DNA of 64,000 nucleotides from CAWAPS01 sp963783945 (lineage in GTDB: Bacteria; Actinomycetota; Acidimicrobiia; Acidimicrobiales; Palsa-688): NCBI GenBank assembly GCA_963783945.1, contig CAWAPS010000002.1:992001-1056000 (forward strand). The letters run 5' to 3'. The translations under genes were made by a program, and so were the position numbers. Below, piece by piece: positions 25,872 through 33,393 of this stretch (positions are counted from its first letter, which is position 1; each line of letters starts with the position of its first letter). The notes under the pieces are model-generated. The model was not told where the DNA came from. It did not search any database and saw nothing but the letters and a program-made list of their open reading frames with translations.

Positions 25872-27506
25872 CTATTCCTGGCCGGCCGCGGGCGCTGACA
25901 CGGTGGCTTGCGAGGCCGCTTCGCCGCCAGCTTTGCCGCCTTGAGTGTGCTCGCCGCCGGGCCTAGCGGTGGCCACGAACGCCGTCGTCCGGAGCGGGAT
26001 CTCCTTGATGAGCCAGCTGAGGATAAAGCCCACGATGACGAAGGGCACCGCGACCAAAAAGGCTGTCTCGACGGAGTGGCTGAAGGCTTTAATGACAAAG
26101 GTGCGCTGGGACGGGGGCAGATGGTCGATCTGGGCGGGATTGGCCGCCAGGTTCGAGCCGCTGAGCAGCTTGAGCTCGGCCGCGGTGGCGTGCAGTTTCA
26201 GTTGGGAGATCAGTCGGTTGGCGAACACGGCACCGAGTACGGCCACGCCGAAGGCTCCTCCGATGGTCCGGAAGAAAGTCGAGGTCGCCGTGGCCACGCC
26301 GAGCTCGGAGTGCGGCACCGAGTTCTGCACGGCGACGACGAGGACCTGCATGACCAGGCCGGTGCCCATCCCGGTGATGAACATGAAAACTGCTACCGCC
26401 CGGTACGGGGTATGGGGGCCGAGCTGGGTGAGCAAGAGCAGGCCCACGGCCAGGACGGCGGTACCTACGATGGGGAACACCTTGTAGCGGCCGGTTCTGG
26501 TGACCAGCCTCCCGCTCAAGATGAAGGTAAGCAGCATGCCACCGATCATGGGCAGGAGCTCGAGGCCCGAGAGGGTGGGCGAGGCCCCGTGAACGATCTG
26601 GAGGTACAAGGGCAGGTAGATAATCGCCCCGAACATGGCGAAGCCGATGATGAACCCGACGGCGGAGGTTGTCGTGAAGGTCCGGTTCTTGAACAGCCAG
26701 AGCGGGATGATGGGCTCGCGAGCCTTGGTCTCGATCCAGCAGAAGATGCCGACTGTGACCAGGGAGATCAGTCCAAGGCCTACGATCACCGCCGAGCCCC
26801 AGGCATATTCGGAACCGGCCCAGGTGGTGAGCAGGATGATGCAGGTGACGCCGACCGAGAGAAGGGCGGTGCCGGCCCAGTCGATCTTGTGAGGCACCCG
26901 TGTGATTGGGAGGTGCAGTACGGTGGCCACGACGAACAGAGCCACGATGCCGAGTGGCACGTTGATGTAGAAGATCCAGCGCCAGGACAGATGCTCGGTG
27001 AACCATCCTCCCAGTAGGGGACCGGCCACGTTGGTTACGCCGAAGACGACGCCGAGGTAGCCCATATAGCGACCCCGCTGCCGGGCTGGCACGACATCGC
27101 CCATGATGGCTTGAGATCCCACCATCAGGCCCCCGGCCCCGATGCCCTGGATGGCCCGAAAGGCAATGAGCTCGACCATGGACTGGGACAGCCCGGAAAG
27201 CATGGAGCCAGCCAGGAAGATCACGATAGCCAGCTGGAAGAGGCTCTTACGGCCGTAGAGGTCACCGAGCTTTCCCCACAGCGGCGTGGAGATACAGGTG
27301 GCGAGGAGGTAGGCCGTCACCACCCACGACAAGTGGTTGAGCCCGTGGAGATCGCCGGCGATGGTCGGCAGCGCCGTGGCCACGATGGTCTGGTCCAGCG
27401 CGGCCAGCGCCATGCCCAGCATCAAGGCGGCCAAGATCACCAAGATCCGGCGGTGCTCGGCATCGGCTCCCGCCTCGTCGACCGGCGCCGTCCTCAACTC
27501 AGACAC
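25872..27506 (-). CDS. MFS drug-exporter, DHA2 family (14 helices)
   Basis: A 544-residue EmrB/QacA-type exporter: helix 1 ALDQTIVATALPTIAGDL with the proton-coupling aspartate, motif A in LWGKLGDLYGRKSLFQLA, motif C in GVTNVAGPLLGGWF, and WRWIFYINVPLGIVALF. About 14 membrane segments are visible. A GTG start at 27506 (MSELRTAPVDEAG) gives the usual short cytosolic N-terminus; the open frame beyond it overlaps the MarR gene. It is the second gene of a MarR-pump operon, overlapping the MarR gene by 13 bases. Confidence 0.9.
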   Translation of the reverse strand: MSELRTAPVDEAGADAEHRRILVILAALMLGMALAALDQTIVATALPTIAGDLHGLNHLSWVVTAYLLATCISTPLWGKLGDLYGRKSLFQLAIVIFLAGSMLSGLSQSMVELIAFRAIQGIGAGGLMVGSQAIMGDVVPARQRGRYMGYLGVVFGVTNVAGPLLGGWFTEHLSWRWIFYINVPLGIVALFVVATVLHLPITRVPHKIDWAGTALLSVGVTCIILLTTWAGSEYAWGSAVIVGLGLISLVTVGIFCWIETKAREPIIPLWLFKNRTFTTTSAVGFIIGFAMFGAIIYLPLYLQIVHGASPTLSGLELLPMIGGMLLTFILSGRLVTRTGRYKVFPIVGTAVLAVGLLLLTQLGPHTPYRAVAVFMFITGMGTGLVMQVLVVAVQNSVPHSELGVATATSTFFRTIGGAFGVAVLGAVFANRLISQLKLHATAAELKLLSGSNLAANPAQIDHLPPSQRTFVIKAFSHSVETAFLVAVPFVIVGFILSWLIKEIPLRTTAFVATARPGGEHTQGGKAGGEAASQATVSAPAAGQE

Positions 27507-27916
27507 GGGCGGCCTTCCAGATCCCGTTGCCCATTGTCGCCGAATCGGCCGAGCAGGGTGGCCACCGGGTCGTTGTCGTCCCAACCCCCTGCGGGCTGGT
27601 CGAGCCAATCCCGGCGACCCCGGCGAGGTCGTTCGAGCGTCAGGCGCCCGGCCGGGATGAGACCGATTCTTCTTATGGCCCGGCGGTCGTCGGGGTCGAT
27701 CTGGCCTACCGCCAGCTCTTCCCGTTCCAGCTGCTGGACATTGTGGGTCACGGTTGGGGTGTCAGCGTCGAGCAGCTCGACCCGGTCGGTAACCAGAAGC
27801 GACCCGGCCTCGGCCCGGACGTTGTGGAGCAGGGCAGCGCCGGCCCGCTCCAGCCGCACTCCGGCCGACCGCAGCAGCCGCTCATGCAGGCGGATCCGGG
27901 TGATCGACCGGGCCAC
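27494..27916 (-). CDS. MarR-family transcriptional regulator
   Basis: A 140-residue protein with a MarR plan: RLERAGAALLHNVRAEAGSL, VTDRVELLDADTPTVTHNVQ as the helix-turn-helix, and the wing LAVGQIDPDDRRAIRRIGLI. Some wing and helix positions look slightly degenerate (an extra residue in RRAIRRIGL), but no stop interrupts it. An in-frame TAG lies shortly upstream of the GTG start, so the N-terminal dimer helix is short. It overlaps the downstream exporter, and presumably represses it. Confidence 0.7.
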   Translation of the reverse strand: MARSITRIRLHERLLRSAGVRLERAGAALLHNVRAEAGSLLVTDRVELLDADTPTVTHNVQQLEREELAVGQIDPDDRRAIRRIGLIPAGRLTLERPRRGRRDWLDQPAGGWDDNDPVATLLGRFGDNGQRDLEGRPCLS

Positions 27917-28159
27917 GATCTGCCGCGCCTCCTAAAAGCGATCGACGTGACCGGCCACCGAGCCCGACGCGACCCCAGCCGCGGTAGTTACTTTCAGCAC
28001 ACAAAATAGCGTAGCGGCCGCCGCTGAGGTGTGAAGTCCCTGAAACCCACGACTCGGAGATTCCAGGCCAGCTCTCATCTGCCTCGAGGTAGGTGAGTGA
28101 ACTGGAAATCAGGAGTGCCCACCGCGGTCTACATCGACTACGAGAACAGGAGGGTGTAA

Positions 28160-28321
28160 GTGAGTGTGATCATTGGGGTGGACCCTCACAAGGGTTCGCA
28201 CACCGCGGTGGCCATCGACACCAGCGAGGCTGCCCTGGGCCAGCTGAAGGTGCGAGCGACACGCCACCAGGTGGATCAGCTTCTCGAGTGGGCGGGCGGG
28301 TTCGAGAGGGCCCGCACGCTT
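28160..28321 (+). mobile_element. IS110-family transposase, N-terminal remnant
   Basis: A GTG at 28160, preceded by AGGAGGGTG, starts VIIGVDPHKGSHTAVAIDTS, then LKVRATRHQVDQLLEWAGGF. This is the RuvC-like DEDD N-terminus of IS110 transposases (GVDPHK with the first catalytic Asp). Similarity stops after about 54 residues, where the convergent VOC gene ends. The missing middle and C-terminal parts do not follow; a C-terminal half of the same family lies at 21296-21660. Confidence 0.75.
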
Positions 28322-28342
28322 TCTTCTGGCCGTCTAGATCCA

Positions 28343-28756
28343 TCAGGTTGTGGACAGGCGTGCTTCGGCTCGGATCGGTTCGAACAGCTCGATGGGGTTG
28401 CCCGAGGGATCCTCCGCCATGATCTGTCGGCCGCCGACACCGGTCACGATTTCGTTGCGAAAATGGACTCCCTGCCTGCGCAAGGTGTCGACGGTGCTGG
28501 CAAGATCGGTTACTTCCAGCATGAACCGGTTCCAGCCCCCGGGTTCCTGCTTGGTGCCGTCGGGCATCGGTCTTGAGCCGCCGCCTCGGTGGTCGGGTCC
28601 GATTGGTGAGACAAGCACCAGGCGAAGGTCCCCGCGCGACAGCATGGCGAAGGCCGGGTCGGGATGCATGTCCTCGTGGAAGCCGAGGTGCTGGCAGTAG
28701 AAGGGAATGGCTTCATCGACGTCGTTGACGATGTAGCGGACGCTCACAGTGCTCAC
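28343..28756 (-). CDS. VOC (glyoxalase/bleomycin-resistance) family protein
   Basis: A 137-residue protein with two beta-alpha-beta-beta-beta modules: VRYIVNDVDEAIPFYCQHLG and NRFMLEVTDLASTVDTLRRQ, closing with MAEDPSGNPIELFEP, the metal-binding strand of VOC proteins. The family includes glyoxalase I, dioxygenases and fosfomycin/bleomycin resistance proteins; no reaction is proven. It is the third gene of an ECF-sigma/VOC/VOC minus-strand unit, 29 bases behind the second. Confidence 0.85.
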   Translation of the reverse strand: MSTVSVRYIVNDVDEAIPFYCQHLGFHEDMHPDPAFAMLSRGDLRLVLVSPIGPDHRGGGSRPMPDGTKQEPGGWNRFMLEVTDLASTVDTLRRQGVHFRNEIVTGVGGRQIMAEDPSGNPIELFEPIRAEARLSTT

Positions 28757-28785
28757 GGTTGGTTTTTTCCTCTCTGGTCTGGTTG

Positions 28786-29307
28786 TTATCTCACGGGATC
28801 TCGCGGCCGCTCGTGGTAACCGGCCATTGGTTCGAACAGCTCGACGAGGTTGCCTGACGGGTCTTCGATCAGTACCTGGCGGACCCCTACGCTAATTACG
28901 ATGTCGGTCCGAAAACGAGCGTTCTGCTCGCGAAGCGCCTCGACGACGGCGGGAAGGTCTGGGACCTGGAGCGCCATGCGATTCCATCCACCCGGCTCGG
29001 GCAGCGTGCCGTCGGGCAGCGTGTGCGGGGCACCTGGGACACTCAGCAAGAGCCGAAGATCGCCCCGGTAGAGCATGGCGAAGGACGGTGAGGGGCGCAG
29101 CTCCACCTCGAAGTCGAGAAGCTGGCTGTAGAACGCGATCGACGTGTCGAGATCGGTGACGAAGTAGCGCACCGTCGGCGTCGCACTCGGGCCGGCGATG
29201 GGCTGCTCGCTTTGTTTCATCCGGCGCAGGAGTGCGTCGGCGAACTCGGGTCGGGGATCGACGGGGACGATCGCCAGGTGCAAGCCCTCGAGAGGATCAG
29301 AGGTCAC
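28786..29307 (-). CDS. VOC-family protein with an N-terminal extension, coupled to ECF sigma
   Basis: A 173-residue VOC protein: YFVTDLDTSIAFYSQLLDFE and NRMALQVPDLPAVVEALREQ modules and the metal strand IEDPSGNLVELFEP. A 45-residue N-terminal extension carries VPVDPRPEFADALLRRMKQS, a segment that occurs in proteins encoded next to ECF sigma factors and may mediate sigma binding. Its GTG start overlaps the sigma stop by four bases (GTGA). It likely acts with, or modulates, the sigma factor; an enzyme role is also possible. Confidence 0.82.
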   Translation of the reverse strand: MTSDPLEGLHLAIVPVDPRPEFADALLRRMKQSEQPIAGPSATPTVRYFVTDLDTSIAFYSQLLDFEVELRPSPSFAMLYRGDLRLLLSVPGAPHTLPDGTLPEPGGWNRMALQVPDLPAVVEALREQNARFRTDIVISVGVRQVLIEDPSGNLVELFEPMAGYHERPRDPVR

Positions 29308-29819
29308 GGGCTCTCCTCCTCTCGGTAGACGCGACGAAGGGCGGTACGGGCGCGGGCCAGCAGGGTCTCGGTGGCGTGCAGGCTGCGGTCAAGGTGCTCG
29401 GCTACCTCGCTCACTGAAAGCCCGTCGAGATAGCGGAGGGTAAGCGCCGCCCGTTGATGCGCCGACAGGCGGGCCAGTGCAGCATGAACGACAGCGGTGT
29501 CGAGGTGTTCCTCCCAAGGGTCGTTGAGGCTGTCACTCATCTCTTCGGCGACCGCAAGGTTGCGCTGATCTCTGGCCGCGCGTCGCCAATGGTCGACCAG
29601 CTTGTGGCGCGCCACTCCGACCAGCCAGGCCACGTTCACTTCCGCTACTGTTCCTTGCCTGATGGCGGTGATGGCCGCCATGAAGGTTTCGGCCGTCAGA
29701 TCCTCGGCCACGGCGGCGCTGCCGCACCGCGGCAAGAGATAGCCGTACACCTGGGGCAACGCCCGTCGATAGATGGCAACGACCGGATCGACCTCGGAGG
29801 GCTGTTCAGCGGTGCCCAC
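29304..29819 (-). CDS. ECF-type RNA polymerase sigma factor
   Basis: A 171-residue sigma-70 family protein: region 2 (AEDLTAETFMAAITAIRQGT, VAWLVGVARHKLVDHWRR, with the -10 binding helix) and region 4 (LSAHQRAALTLRYLDGLSVS, EVAEHLDRSLHATETLLAR). No anti-sigma gene is adjacent; instead a VOC protein follows by a GTGA overlap, so control may pass through that protein. The GTG start at 29819 fits region 2, and no good ribosome site is visible. It probably directs the same operon and others under a stress signal. Confidence 0.9.
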   Translation of the reverse strand: MGTAEQPSEVDPVVAIYRRALPQVYGYLLPRCGSAAVAEDLTAETFMAAITAIRQGTVAEVNVAWLVGVARHKLVDHWRRAARDQRNLAVAEEMSDSLNDPWEEHLDTAVVHAALARLSAHQRAALTLRYLDGLSVSEVAEHLDRSLHATETLLARARTALRRVYREEESP

Positions 29820-29951
29820 AACTCATCATCGTTCGACGAACCCGAATTCCGAACATCGCCAGCTGAATTCTGGCCAACCAACTCGCGCGATGCGAGGCAG
29901 TCAAAGTACTGCGCCACCAACGGGTATTCGGGGAGCCGAACCCACGACAGC

Positions 29952-31139
29952 TCAAGCGGGGACCCCGGCAAGCACGAAAACGACGCCGACCGAGCCAGCG
30001 ATGAGCAGCGAGCTCACCACGCCACGTCGGAGGGCGAAGAGCCAGAGCAGCGCCCCGACGAGCACGGGGATCTGCCACAGATTTTCGAAGGAGAGGCCGA
30101 GCGGAATCGCCGAGCCGGCGATGGCGCCGATGACGGCCGGTCCGGCCCCGGTGAGGAACGACTCAACGGCGCGGTTGGCTCGGATCCGGTCGAACTGGGG
30201 GCCGCCGACGAGGACGAAGGCGAACGAGGGGGCAAAGGCGATCAACGCCGCCAGCAGCCCACCACCGACTCCACCGGCCGCATAGCCGACCACGGCCACC
30301 GTTTGGACCACTGGCCCAGGCGTGACCTGGCCGAGGGCGACGGCGTTGAGGAACTGCGCGCCGGTCATCCAGTGGTAGGTGGTGACTGCGTCGTGCTGCA
30401 TGAGTGGGACGATGACGAATCCACCGCCGTAGGAGAGGGCGCCGACCTTGAAGGCCACCCAGGCCAACCCCCCGAGGCCACCGACCGCGGCCCCGTGGAG
30501 AACGACGGCGGGGAGGAACGCCCGAACCGAGCCTGGCGAGCTCGGTCGACCCGGGCGACGGACCATGATCTCGGTCACGCCGCAGACCAAAAGCACCAGC
30601 ACCAGGTAGGGGCCCACGGTGGCGGCGGCGGCCCCTCCCACCAGCCCGTAGCCGACCCAACGGGCCTTCTCAGCGTGTCTCGTGCCTATCCGTTTCCGGC
30701 TGGCCGGGGCCAGGCCCCACGCCGCGTTCAGCGCCACCGCCGGCACGGCGGCCCCCGCCCCCGTGGCGGCGCCCAGGATCCAATCGGGCGGACGACTGGC
30801 CAGAAAGACGGCCGACAGGGCCAAGATCAGCACCAGCCCGGGCACGATGAAGCACAGCCCGCCGAGGACGGCGCCGACCGGCCCTCGTAACCGCCAAGCG
30901 CAGTAGATGGCCAGCTGGGTCGAGGCCGGACCGGGCAGGAGGTTGGTGGTGGCGATGGCGTCTTCGAACTCCTTCGCCTCGATCCAGCCCCTTTCCTCGA
31001 CGCAGAGGCGACGGAGCAACGCGATGTGGGTGGACGGTCCACCAAACCCGACGCAACCGAGACGAAGCCACTGCTTGACGATCGCAGTGAGGGCAACCGG
31101 CTCGGACGGGTCTTGCTCGACCTCCTCGCCGCCGCTCAC
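29952..31139 (-). CDS. chrA: Chromate transporter, ChrA (long, two-domain form)
   Basis: A 395-residue inner-membrane exporter. The first CHR domain has LRLGCVGFGGPSTHIALLRR and LPGPASTQLAIYCAW; the second repeats GALSYGGGFVIVPLMQHDAV and GQVTPGPVVQTVAVVGYAAG. This FGGP/PGP pairing in both halves is the hallmark of ChrA, which exports chromate (and possibly sulfate) by proton symport or antiport. About ten helices are visible. A GTG start at 31139 overlaps the PadR gene stop by four bases (GTGA), so the pair forms an operon with PadR first. Confidence 0.9.
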   Translation of the reverse strand: MSGGEEVEQDPSEPVALTAIVKQWLRLGCVGFGGPSTHIALLRRLCVEERGWIEAKEFEDAIATTNLLPGPASTQLAIYCAWRLRGPVGAVLGGLCFIVPGLVLILALSAVFLASRPPDWILGAATGAGAAVPAVALNAAWGLAPASRKRIGTRHAEKARWVGYGLVGGAAAATVGPYLVLVLLVCGVTEIMVRRPGRPSSPGSVRAFLPAVVLHGAAVGGLGGLAWVAFKVGALSYGGGFVIVPLMQHDAVTTYHWMTGAQFLNAVALGQVTPGPVVQTVAVVGYAAGGVGGGLLAALIAFAPSFAFVLVGGPQFDRIRANRAVESFLTGAGPAVIGAIAGSAIPLGLSFENLWQIPVLVGALLWLFALRRGVVSSLLIAGSVGVVFVLAGVPA

Positions 31140-31441
31140 CGGACTTCGTCACCGAGCACCTCATGGGCTAACTCCCTCAGCTGGCGCTTGGTCGACTCCA
31201 GGACCCTGCGCCCCTTGGCCGTCGCCACATAGGAACGGCGAACCCGGCCGTCGACTACCTGCTGGCTCGACCGAAGCAGACCTTCGGCCTCCATCTTGTG
31301 GAGCGTGGGGTAGAGCGACCCCGGGCTGATCCGGTAGCCGTGGTGGGCCAACTCGCTCGCCATCCACGCTCCATGCACGACGCCCCTGGCGGCGTGGTGG
31401 AGGATGTGCAGTCGCACCGCGCCTCGGAGGAACTCCCGCAT
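31136..31441 (-). CDS. PadR-family transcriptional regulator
   Basis: A 101-residue winged-helix regulator: GAVRLHILHHAARGVVHGAW as helix 1, YRISPGSLYPTLHKMEAEGL as the recognition region (SPGxLYPxLxxLE signature), then a basic wing and LVESTKRQLREL-type C-terminal helix. A TTG at 31459 would give a longer start but lies inside the operator; ATG 31441 is preferred. It likely represses its own promoter and the chromate transporter, and perhaps the divergent ABC operon. Confidence 0.85.
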   Translation of the reverse strand: MREFLRGAVRLHILHHAARGVVHGAWMASELAHHGYRISPGSLYPTLHKMEAEGLLRSSQQVVDGRVRRSYVATAKGRRVLESTKRQLRELAHEVLGDEVR

Positions 31442-31457
31442 GGCCCCGACCCTAGCC

Positions 31458-31482
31458 AATATCGTATATCGATATCGATATT
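31458..31482. promoter_or_regulatory. PadR operator: two overlapping ATATCGATAT palindromes
   Basis: Two perfect 10-bp palindromes ATATCGATAT overlap at 31466-31475 and 31472-31481, framed by AATATCG (31458-31464) and its complement CGATATT (31476-31482). It lies 17 bases upstream of the PadR ATG, over its likely promoter, and on the other side faces the ABC operon. AT-rich palindromes of this type are common PadR sites. Confidence 0.6.
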
Positions 31483-31513
31483 CGACTCTTGCTTCGACTC
31501 AAGTCGGCTCGGT

Positions 31514-31533
31514 CATCCACCGATCGGTGGATG
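31514..31533. promoter_or_regulatory. Perfect 20-bp palindrome ahead of the ABC operon
   Basis: CATCCACCGATCGGTGGATG is identical to its reverse complement, and a third half-site TCATCCACC follows at about 31538. It stands about 110 bases upstream of the GTG of the ABC ATPase. The exact symmetry and the extra half-site suggest an operator for a dimeric regulator, possibly the response regulator of this operon, rather than a terminator. Confidence 0.55.
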
Positions 31534-31643
31534 GTGTCATCCACCAGCGAGGGTTCGGATTTTGGCCAGGAGACCGATACCGCTCGCAGAGGGCCAGGCG
31601 GATACTCGCGGTGAAGGACAACTGCGAGGAAAGGACGGGTGCG

Positions 31644-32588
31644 GTGGCGGTCATCGAGGTGGATCGGCTCCACAAGGTCTACGGGGACAAGGTGGCTGTC
31701 GACGACGTGTCGTTCAGCGTCGAGGAAGGCGAGATCTTCGGCATCTTGGGCCCCAACGGTGCAGGCAAGACGACCACGGTGGAATGCGTCAGCGGGTTAC
31801 GCCGGCCCGACGGCGGCTCGGTGCGGGTCGTGGGCTACGACCCGGCCCGGGATCGAGCCGCGGTGACGGCCCGGGTGGGCGTCCAGCTACAGCACAGCGA
31901 GCTGCAACCTAATCTGCGGGTGGGCGAGGCTCTTGAGCTGTTCAGCTCGTTCTACGAGGAGCCGGCCGACTGGCGCGAGCTGCTCGACGTGCTCGGTCTC
32001 GGCCCGCAGCTGAAGACCCGTTTCGCCAAGCTGTCGGGCGGTCAGCAGCAGCGGCTGTCGATCGCCCTGGCCCTGGTGGGCAACCCGACCCTGGCCATCC
32101 TCGACGAGCTGACTACCGGGCTCGACCCGGCGGCACGCCGCGACACATGGGACCTGATCGAGGCGGTCCGCGACCGCGGGGTGACCATCGTGCTGGTGAC
32201 CCATTTCATGGCCGAGGCCGAGCGCCTCTGCGACCGGGTGGCGGTCATCGACGAAGGGCGGGTCGCCGCGCTCGACTCCCCCGCTGGACTCACGTCGCAC
32301 ATCGAGATCGACCAACGGATCCGCTTCGTGCCGTCCGGACCGCTCGACGACGCGGTGCTGGCCGAACTTCCCGACGTGGAGTCGGTGAGCCGTCGCGGCG
32401 ACGAGATCCTGGTCGTCGGCAATACCGAGGCACTCGCCGCGGTCACCGCGCAGCTGGCCCGGCTCGGGGTGCTGGCCCATCACCTCCGCGTCGAGCAGCC
32501 CAGCCTGGACGACGCCTTCTTGGCCATTACCGAACGGCCCAACCCAACAATCCCGCAGAGCACCATGACCCGAGGAGGAACCCGATGA
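31644..32588 (+). CDS. ABC transporter ATP-binding protein (drug-export type)
   Basis: A 314-residue nucleotide-binding subunit: Walker A GPNGAGKT at 36-43, ABC signature LSGGQQQR, Walker B LAILDELTTGLDP and the His switch VLVTHFMAEAE. Walker B reads DEL in place of the usual DEP, a mild variant. A C-terminal extension after residue 230 is typical of drug ABC-2 subfamilies (CcmA/DrrA-like). The GTG at 31644 follows GAGGAAAGG; the longer open frame lacks family similarity. ATGA overlaps the permease. Confidence 0.92.
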   Translation: MAVIEVDRLHKVYGDKVAVDDVSFSVEEGEIFGILGPNGAGKTTTVECVSGLRRPDGGSVRVVGYDPARDRAAVTARVGVQLQHSELQPNLRVGEALELFSSFYEEPADWRELLDVLGLGPQLKTRFAKLSGGQQQRLSIALALVGNPTLAILDELTTGLDPAARRDTWDLIEAVRDRGVTIVLVTHFMAEAERLCDRVAVIDEGRVAALDSPAGLTSHIEIDQRIRFVPSGPLDDAVLAELPDVESVSRRGDEILVVGNTEALAAVTAQLARLGVLAHHLRVEQPSLDDAFLAITERPNPTIPQSTMTRGGTR

Positions 32589-33352
32589 CGATCGCTGCGA
32601 CCACACCGGTCCGCCGGCATCCGTTCTGGAAGCTGGCCCGAACCGAAGCGGTCCTGCTCCTGCGGATGCCCGGCGCGCTCATCTGGATGGCGCTGCTCCC
32701 GATCGCGGCGGCCGTCGTCCTCGGCGTCGTGCCGGGTACCAGCCGTCCGGTCAAGGCCCTCGGCGGGATCAGCTACCTCGACGCCTACCTGCCGATCCTG
32801 ATGGTGTTCAGCTTGCTCATGTCCGGGATCAACCTGCTGTCGGGTCTCCTCTCCTCCTACCGGGAGAAGGGCATCCTGCGCCGCCTGGCCACCACGCCGG
32901 TCCCTCCTAGCCGCCTGCTGGGCGCCCAGGCGCTGATCTACCTGGGCGTGGGGGTCGTGATCGACGTCGTCCTGCTGATCGTCGGCATCGCCTCGGGCAT
33001 GCCGGTTCCCCACCAGCTCGGCGGGTTCGTGCTCTCGCTGTTCCTTGTGGCGCTGGCGCTGCTCGGTATCGGGGTGCTGGTCACCGCTCTCGCCCCCAGC
33101 GCCCGGATAGCCCAGGCCGTCTCGACCGTCATCTTGTTCCCGTTGATGTTCTTCGCCGGACTGTGGCTGCCCCGGGCGGAGATGTCACCGGCGCTGCGGA
33201 CGGTTAGCGACTACACCCCCCTCGGGGCCGGGGTCCGGGCGGTACAGGCGTCGATCGAGGGCCATTGGCCCTCCACGGTCGCCCTCCTGGTCCTGGCCGG
33301 CTACGCCCTGGCCTGCGGGGCGCTGGCCAACCGGGTCTTTCGCTGGGAGTGA
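32585..33352 (+). CDS. ABC-2 type transporter permease
   Basis: A 255-residue permease with six helices (LPIAAAVVLGVVPG, YLPILMVFSLLMSGINLLSG, IYLGVGVVIDVVLLIVGIAS, LVALALLGIGVLVTALAPSA). YREKGILRRLATTPVPPSRL is the conserved cytosolic loop of drug-exporting ABC-2 permeases (DrrB-like). The ATG at 32585 overlaps the ATPase stop. A histidine kinase and a response regulator complete the operon, suggesting the exporter responds to an envelope or drug signal. Confidence 0.9.
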   Translation: MTIAATTPVRRHPFWKLARTEAVLLLRMPGALIWMALLPIAAAVVLGVVPGTSRPVKALGGISYLDAYLPILMVFSLLMSGINLLSGLLSSYREKGILRRLATTPVPPSRLLGAQALIYLGVGVVIDVVLLIVGIASGMPVPHQLGGFVLSLFLVALALLGIGVLVTALAPSARIAQAVSTVILFPLMFFAGLWLPRAEMSPALRTVSDYTPLGAGVRAVQASIEGHWPSTVALLVLAGYALACGALANRVFRWE

Positions 33353-33373
33353 ACTTCCAATTGGGAGTGAACT
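33344..33373 (+). repeat. 12-bp direct repeat across the permease stop
   Basis: TGGGAGTGAACT occurs at 33344-33355 and again at 33362-33373. The first copy contains the last codons and TGA stop of the permease. It may be a small duplication or a binding motif; the same AGTGAAC core recurs upstream of the VIT1 remnant (41241, 41253) and in the TetR operator. Confidence 0.35.
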
Positions 33374-33393
33374 GTCCGCCGGCCAGCGCGACG

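Noticed and set aside
25908..27017. A 369-codon plus-strand open frame
   Set aside because: Antisense to the DHA2 exporter, with repetitive acidic/Gly content.
29454..30890. A 478-codon plus-strand open frame
   Set aside because: Opposite the sigma factor and ChrA genes; composition is Asp/Gly/His-rich noise, with no family features.
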